Positions 6,471 through 9,593 of a stretch of DNA of 9,593 nucleotides are shown one piece after another; position 1 is the first letter of the stretch, and each line of letters opens with the position of its first letter. The DNA is taken from contig JAUXST010000864.1 in NCBI GenBank assembly GCA_030679805.1, positions 1-9,593 on the forward strand. Reading direction: 5' to 3'. The stretch comes from Reyranella sp. GTDB lineage: Bacteria; Pseudomonadota; Alphaproteobacteria; Reyranellales; Reyranellaceae. The position numbers were made by a program, and so were the translations under genes. The notes beneath the pieces were generated by a model. The model was not told where the DNA came from, searched no databases, and saw nothing but the letters and a program-made list of their open reading frames with translations.

Positions 6471-6508
6471 CTTCCTACCTATGCGGCTCGCAACCAGGCG
6501 AATTCATC

Positions 6509-7867
6509 ATGCGCGAAGGCAGCCTCGAAGCTCCGGTCCGTCACGTCCTCGACTGGCAGAATCCCTGGTTCTGGGACGAGGCTGCGCTCGAAAAGGAAAT
6601 GGAGCGCACCTTCGACATCTGTCACGGCTGCCGGCGCTGCTTCAATCTCTGCGACTCCTTCCCGCGGCTGTTCGACCTGATCGACAACGGCCCGACCGGC
6701 GAACTCGACGGCGTGAAGAAGGAAGACTACGCAGCTGTCGAGGAAGCCTGCACGCTCTGCGACATGTGCTTCATGACCAAGTGCCCGTACGTGCCGCCGC
6801 ACGAGTGGGCGCTGGACTTCCCCCACCTCATGCTGCGCCATCGCGCGGTGCAGGCGCGCAAGAACGGCGTCGATTTCATCGATCGCCAGCTCGCCGACAC
6901 CGACAGGACCGGCCGGCTCGGCAGCTTCGTCGCCGGCCCCGCCAATTGGGCCACCGACGAACACAACACGCTGACGCGCCCGGCGATGGAGCGGATCGCC
7001 GGAATCCATCATGGCGCCCGCCTGCCGCGCTATGCCGGCGAGACCTTCGAGCTGCGGGCGGCGCGCGAAGGTGCGGTGCCGAACGAGGCGGCACCGGCCT
7101 TCGGCAAGCGCAAGGCCGTGCTCTACGCGACCTGCTTCGTGAATTTCAACAACACCGGCATCGGCGCTGCCGCTCGCGCGGTCCTGGCCAAGAACGGCGT
7201 CGAGACCGAGGTCGTCCATCCCGCCTGCTGCGGCATGCCGAAGCTCGAACTTGGCGATCTCGAAGGCACGGCTGCAGCGGCAAAGACTGTTTCGGCGGCG
7301 CTGCTGCCGTGGATCGACAAGGGCTACGACGTGATCGCGCTCACGCCGTCCTGCGCCCTGATGCTGAAATTCGAATGGCCGCTGATGCTGCCCAAGGATC
7401 CCGCCGTCGAGCGCCTGTCGCAGGCGACGTTCGATCTGTCCGAGTACGTGGTCGACATCGCCAAGAAGCATGGGTTGGCGCCCGGCCTGGCGCCCCTCGA
7501 AGGTGGCGTCAGCATACATCTCGCCTGCCATGCGCGGGCCCAGAACATGGGCGCGAAGGCGGCCGAGATGTTGCGGCTGGTGCCTGAGACCCGGGTCGCC
7601 GTCATCGAGCGCTGCAGCGGTCATGGCGGTATCTGGGGCGCACGCAAGGAGAACTTCGAGACGGCGGTGAAGGTCGGCAAGCCCGCCGCCCAGGCGGCGC
7701 TGAAGAACGATACCAGCTTCGTTGCCTCCGAGTGTCCGCTCGCCGCCGAGCATCTGATGCAGGTGATGGAGATGACCGCCGGCGAGGAGAAGCCCAAGCC
7801 CTCGCGCGGCCACCATCCGATCGAGCTGCTGGCACGTGCCTATGGGCTGACTGGGGACGACCAATGA
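6509..7867 (+). CDS. GlpC/HdrD-like Fe-S protein (two 4Fe-4S motifs plus two cysteine-rich domains)
   Basis: This is an electron-transfer protein related to GlpC (anaerobic glycerol-3-phosphate dehydrogenase) and heterodisulfide reductase HdrD; it has 452 residues. Two N-terminal 4Fe-4S motifs are complete: Cys38/41/44/48 (CHGCRRCFNLC) and Cys81/84/87/92 (CTLCDMCFMTKCP). Two cysteine-rich (CCG-type) domains follow. The first has Cys209, Cys240-Cys241 (ACCGMP) and Cys282. The second has Cys340, Cys369 (ERCSGHGG) and Cys409 (SECP), where E. coli GlpC, as I recall it, has CCG and CxxC, so that site is altered. No membrane segment is seen, so it is probably soluble or peripheral. ATG at 6509 has AGGCGA at 6495-6500. 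Its stop overlaps the DUF3501 start. I infer it passes electrons to the upstream rubrerythrin; the donor and a catalytic role are unknown. Confidence 0.88.
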   Translation: MREGSLEAPVRHVLDWQNPWFWDEAALEKEMERTFDICHGCRRCFNLCDSFPRLFDLIDNGPTGELDGVKKEDYAAVEEACTLCDMCFMTKCPYVPPHEWALDFPHLMLRHRAVQARKNGVDFIDRQLADTDRTGRLGSFVAGPANWATDEHNTLTRPAMERIAGIHHGARLPRYAGETFELRAAREGAVPNEAAPAFGKRKAVLYATCFVNFNNTGIGAAARAVLAKNGVETEVVHPACCGMPKLELGDLEGTAAAAKTVSAALLPWIDKGYDVIALTPSCALMLKFEWPLMLPKDPAVERLSQATFDLSEYVVDIAKKHGLAPGLAPLEGGVSIHLACHARAQNMGAKAAEMLRLVPETRVAVIERCSGHGGIWGARKENFETAVKVGKPAAQAALKNDTSFVASECPLAAEHLMQVMEMTAGEEKPKPSRGHHPIELLARAYGLTGDDQ

Positions 7868-8454
7868 CCACACCTCGCAAGATCGAGTCGGGCGCCATTC
7901 TGCCGTCGGCAGAATATGTGAAGGTGCGCGGCGAGCGCCGCCGCCTGATGGCGGAACTCAAGAAGAACCGCCGACTCGAAGTCGGGCCGTTCGCGACGTT
8001 CTATTTCGAGTCGTACGACACGATGCTGCACCAGGTGCACGAAATGCTCTTCATCGAGAAGGGTGGCGCGGCACAGATCCCCGACGAGCTCGCGGCCTAC
8101 AATCCGCTGATCCCCCAGGGCGCCGAACTGGTCGCCACGGTCATGTTCGAGATCGACGATCCGCTGCGCCGTGCCCGGGTGCTGGGGTCGCTGGGCGGCG
8201 TCGAGGACCACGCCTTCATTCGCGTGGGCGCCGAAAGCGTCCGGGGCGTGCCGGAAGGCGACCAGGAGCGCTCGCGCGAGGACGGCAAGGCGTCGGCGGT
8301 GCAGTTCGTGCGCTTTGCCTTCACGCCCGCGCAGATTTCCGCCTTTCGCAGCGGCGCAGGCGACGTGGTGGTCGGCTTCGACCATCCGAACTATGGGCAC
8401 ATGGCGGTGATGCCGACCGCGGTGCGCCAGACGCTGGCGCGCGATTTCGCCTGA
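7864..8454 (+). CDS. DUF3501 family protein
   Basis: This is a protein of unknown function, 196 residues, that I recognise as DUF3501 from its conserved blocks and its usual company of rubrerythrin and GlpC-like Fe-S proteins. Visible blocks are FESYDTMLHQVHEMLFIEKGG (about 48-68, given here as the family landmark), AYNPLIPQGAEL (79-90) and GFDHPNYGHMAVMP (171-184). It has no cysteine, signal peptide or membrane segment. Clustered histidines and acids (His56, His59, Glu60, and His174, His179) could bind a metal, but this is inference. The ATG at 7864 overlaps the upstream stop as ATGA and has GGGGA at 7853-7857. A longer open frame exists upstream to 7732, but it runs inside the Fe-S gene and lacks the family sequence. 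The two genes are translationally coupled. Confidence 0.85.
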   Translation: MTTPRKIESGAILPSAEYVKVRGERRRLMAELKKNRRLEVGPFATFYFESYDTMLHQVHEMLFIEKGGAAQIPDELAAYNPLIPQGAELVATVMFEIDDPLRRARVLGSLGGVEDHAFIRVGAESVRGVPEGDQERSREDGKASAVQFVRFAFTPAQISAFRSGAGDVVVGFDHPNYGHMAVMPTAVRQTLARDFA

Positions 8455-8470
8455 TCGACTTCGCCTGATC
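8443..8470 (+). repeat. 14-bp tandem duplication at the DUF3501 stop codon
   Basis: GATTTCGCCTGATC (8443-8456) is followed at once by GACTTCGCCTGATC (8457-8470), with one mismatch. The first copy contains the stop codon, so the second is non-coding for DUF3501. It fills almost the whole gap to the converging tonB gene. Confidence 0.8.
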
Positions 8471-8471
8471 T

Positions 8472-9014
8472 CTAGCGGAGGGCGAGGAAGTTGATGGGCA
8501 GGATCAGGATCAATGGGTCCCCGGGCATGTCCGCCGGCACCGGCGGAAACGGCGCCGACCTGCGTATCGTCTCGAGTTCGGCGGCATCGATGGCCGGCCA
8601 GCCGCTCGAGGTATCGATGCTGACGTCGATCAGCCGGCCGTCGCGGGCGAGCGTCACGCGCGTGACCACCCGGCCCTGCTGATTGGCGTCGACCAAGCCG
8701 CGCGGATAGCGGCGATATTTCGAGGTCAGCCGCGCGACCTGATCCAGGTAGGCGTTGCGCGCCCGGCTCTTGCCGAGCAGCCAGTCGGCGGAGTTCGACG
8801 GCGGCGCTTGCACACTGGCCGGCGCATTCGCGGGCGGTGGCGCCAGCGCGGGCTGGGGCGGACGGGGTGGTGGCGGCGGCTGCGCTGCTTGCGGCGACTG
8901 CGGCCAAGGCGGCAGCGGCACGCGTATGGTGGGGACGTCGGGCGCGATGGGCGGCGGCAGTTCTTGCGGCGGGGCAAGCGCCTCTTCGGGGCTCGGCGAT
9001 GGTGGCGGCGGCAC
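8472..9014 (-). CDS. TonB C-terminal fragment: receptor-binding domain
   Basis: This part follows the premature stop in the same frame. GTG at 9014 is the second codon after the TAA and could restart translation, giving 180 residues. About 60 residues are proline-rich linker. The TonB C-terminal domain occupies roughly 85-180, with YRRYPRGLV, a GRVVTRVTLARDGRL strand pair, and SSGWPAIDAAELETIRR leading to LILPINFLAL. No signal peptide or membrane segment is present, so a restarted product would stay in the cytoplasm and could not reach its partners. Confidence 0.65.
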   Translation of the reverse strand: MPPPPSPSPEEALAPPQELPPPIAPDVPTIRVPLPPWPQSPQAAQPPPPPRPPQPALAPPPANAPASVQAPPSNSADWLLGKSRARNAYLDQVARLTSKYRRYPRGLVDANQQGRVVTRVTLARDGRLIDVSIDTSSGWPAIDAAELETIRRSAPFPPVPADMPGDPLILILPINFLALR

Positions 9015-9017
9015 GGG

Positions 9018-9392
9018 TTAGGGCGGCTGAGGCGGGGCCCCCGCTTCGGGCCGGGGTGGTTGCGGTTGAGGTGGTTCAGGTTGGGGCGGTTCGGGTGCAG
9101 TCATTGCCTGTTGCGGCTCTTCGCGGGGCCGCTCCGCCGGTGTCGGGTCGGGCGTGGCGGCGGCGGTCGGATCCGCGGGCTTGTCGGCCGCCGGCGGGTC
9201 CGGGCTGGCCGGCGGCACCCTGCTGTGGACCGTGACCATGATCGCATCCTCGGGCGGCTCGGTCGGCCGGAACGGCGACATCCACCACACGGCCGCGATC
9301 GCCAGCCCATGCAGCGCGAACGCCAGCCCGATCGCCGCCGGCGACATCCGGCCCGATTTCGACCGGCTCGATTTCGAATGGAGGGCGCTCAT
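9018..9392 (-). CDS. TonB N-terminal fragment: membrane anchor and proline-rich linker
   Basis: This is the part before the premature stop, 124 residues from the ATG at 9392; a GTG four codons further upstream (9404) is an alternative start with no better ribosome binding site. A basic segment (KSSRSKSGR) precedes a roughly 20-residue hydrophobic span, AAIGLAFALHGLAIAAVWW, which carries a histidine like the essential His20 of E. coli TonB. The rest is a Pro/Glu/Gln linker ending in APPQPP. Alone it would lack the receptor-contacting domain, so it should not energise transport. Confidence 0.6.
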   Translation of the reverse strand: MSALHSKSSRSKSGRMSPAAIGLAFALHGLAIAAVWWMSPFRPTEPPEDAIMVTVHSRVPPASPDPPAADKPADPTAAATPDPTPAERPREEPQQAMTAPEPPQPEPPQPQPPRPEAGAPPQPP

Positions 9393-9433
9393 GGTCTGGG
9401 CCACAGCGCTAGCTTCTACGGCGCGCGGCGGGC

Positions 9434-9468
9434 GGCGGCTAGTCTACGGCCTGCAGCGGGCGGCTAGT
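9434..9468. repeat. 10-bp direct repeat near the IS end
   Basis: GGCGGCTAGT occurs at 9434-9443 and again at 9459-9468, 25 bases apart. The second copy includes the TA at the presumed IS630 boundary. IS630 elements duplicate only TA, so the longer repeat is not their usual footprint. It may be local sequence bias or a trace of an earlier event. Confidence 0.4.
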
Positions 9469-9593
9469 GTCGTTTCACTGAGATTATGACTCCGTCACGG
9501 GGTAGGCACGCCGCAGTTTCGCGCGCGCCTTCTCGGTGGTGAAGAGCCATTCGATCTTGGCGCCTTGGTCGTTTCGCGACTGCTCCCAGGCGG
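9465..9593 (-). mobile_element. IS630-family insertion sequence, 3' end only
   Basis: The transposase C-terminus ends at 9484. It is followed outward by TCAGTGAAACGACACTA (minus strand), which I take as the terminal inverted repeat ending at a TA target near 9465-9466. The other end is beyond the window, so the repeat cannot be matched and the boundary is an estimate. Confidence 0.5.
9484..9593 (-). CDS. IS630-family transposase, C-terminal 36 residues
   Basis: The minus strand reads in from the window edge and ends with TAA at 9486-9484. The visible residues, including AWEQSRNDQGAKIEW, LFTTEKARAKL and RRAYPVTES, match the C-terminal end typical of IS630-type (DDE) transposases, in which a W-x-F/LTT-x-x-AR-x-K-x-x-R-x-YP pattern closes the protein. 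The catalytic residues lie outside the window, so whether the element is intact cannot be judged. It is too short at this edge for long open-frame searches. Confidence 0.75.
   Translation of the reverse strand, partial: AWEQSRNDQGAKIEWLFTTEKARAKLRRAYPVTES

Larger units (their letters stand above)
8472..9392 (-). pseudogene. tonB: tonB interrupted by an in-frame TAA
   Basis: TonB spans the inner membrane and passes proton-motive energy from ExbB/ExbD to outer-membrane siderophore or haem receptors. Read through the stop, this gene is one continuous frame of about 305 residues: a short basic N-terminus, one membrane anchor, a long Pro/Glu/Gln periplasmic linker and a normal TonB C-terminal domain. 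A single TAA at 9020-9018 splits it inside the linker. No frameshift is present, and both halves keep family-like sequence, so the change is recent, a sequencing error, or suppressed. A CAA to TAA change would explain it, since the linker is full of glutamine. No exbB or exbD is visible nearby. An IS630-type element begins about 75 bases upstream of the start and may have replaced the promoter. Confidence 0.75.

Noticed and set aside
6479..7873. Long minus-strand open frame (464 codons) opposite the Fe-S gene
   Set aside because: It is antisense to a gene with complete 4Fe-4S motifs. Its translation shows no domain I recognise and no ribosome binding site.
7840..8907. Minus-strand open frame of 355 codons over DUF3501 and tonB
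   Set aside because: It overlaps the TonB C-terminal domain in a different frame and DUF3501 on the opposite strand; composition is that of a shadow.
9012..9020. Programmed stop-codon readthrough or recoding in tonB
   Set aside because: TAA is not a selenocysteine or pyrrolysine codon and no recoding structure is evident. A mutation or sequencing error is the simpler explanation.
8755..9021. Glycine-rich plus-strand open frame (88 codons)
   Set aside because: It is the complement of the TonB proline-rich linker; the Gly runs simply mirror the CCG codons.
8472..9404. Two separate TonB-system proteins instead of one broken gene
   Set aside because: The halves are in the same frame two codons apart. 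The second half has no membrane anchor, so it could not act as an independent periplasmic protein.
1..9593. tRNA, rRNA or CRISPR array
   Set aside because: No cloverleaf with a conserved T-loop, no rRNA segments and no regularly spaced repeats were seen on either strand.

Overview
The window is GC-rich DNA and looks like the chromosome of an alphaproteobacterium. The main reasons are an Irr-type Fur-family regulator next to a perfect Irr operator, the fabA-fabB-fabI operon divergent from irr, and a Pseudomonas-like branched-chain keto acid dehydrogenase E2-E3 pair. I cannot place it to genus.

Layout. (1) 2-2396, plus strand: the end of a branched-chain 2-oxoacid dehydrogenase operon, with a 5'-truncated E2 acyltransferase (bkdB) and E3 dihydrolipoyl dehydrogenase (lpdA/lpdV). 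(2) 2397-2638: a 242-base convergent spacer, less GC-rich than its surroundings. It holds three related AAGTGA(A)CA-type repeats that can fold into alternative hairpins. (3) 2639-5324, minus strand: fabI, fabB and fabA, transcribed fabA to fabB to fabI. This is the anaerobic-type unsaturated fatty acid branch plus enoyl-ACP reductase. (4) 5325-5461: divergent promoter region. (5) 5462-5881, plus strand: irr, the iron/haem-responsive regulator. (6) 5882-8454, plus strand: an Irr box and promoter, a short rubrerythrin without a rubredoxin domain, a strong intrinsic terminator, then a translationally coupled pair encoding a GlpC/HdrD-like Fe-S protein and a DUF3501 protein. (7) 8472-9392, minus strand: a tonB gene split by one in-frame TAA. 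(8) about 9465-9593, minus strand: the 3' end of an IS630-family insertion sequence that runs off the window.

How the parts fit. From 5462 to 9392 the region has an iron theme: an iron sensor, an operator matching its published consensus, a diiron peroxidase-type protein, an Fe-S electron-transfer protein and a TonB energy transducer that appears broken. The best candidate for an undescribed system is the rubrerythrin / GlpC-like Fe-S protein / DUF3501 cassette. I infer a redox or peroxide-scavenging unit in which the Fe-S protein feeds electrons to the diiron centre and Irr links expression to iron status. The sequence shows the parts and their regulation sites; it does not prove the reaction. 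The fatty acid and keto acid genes are ordinary housekeeping neighbours.
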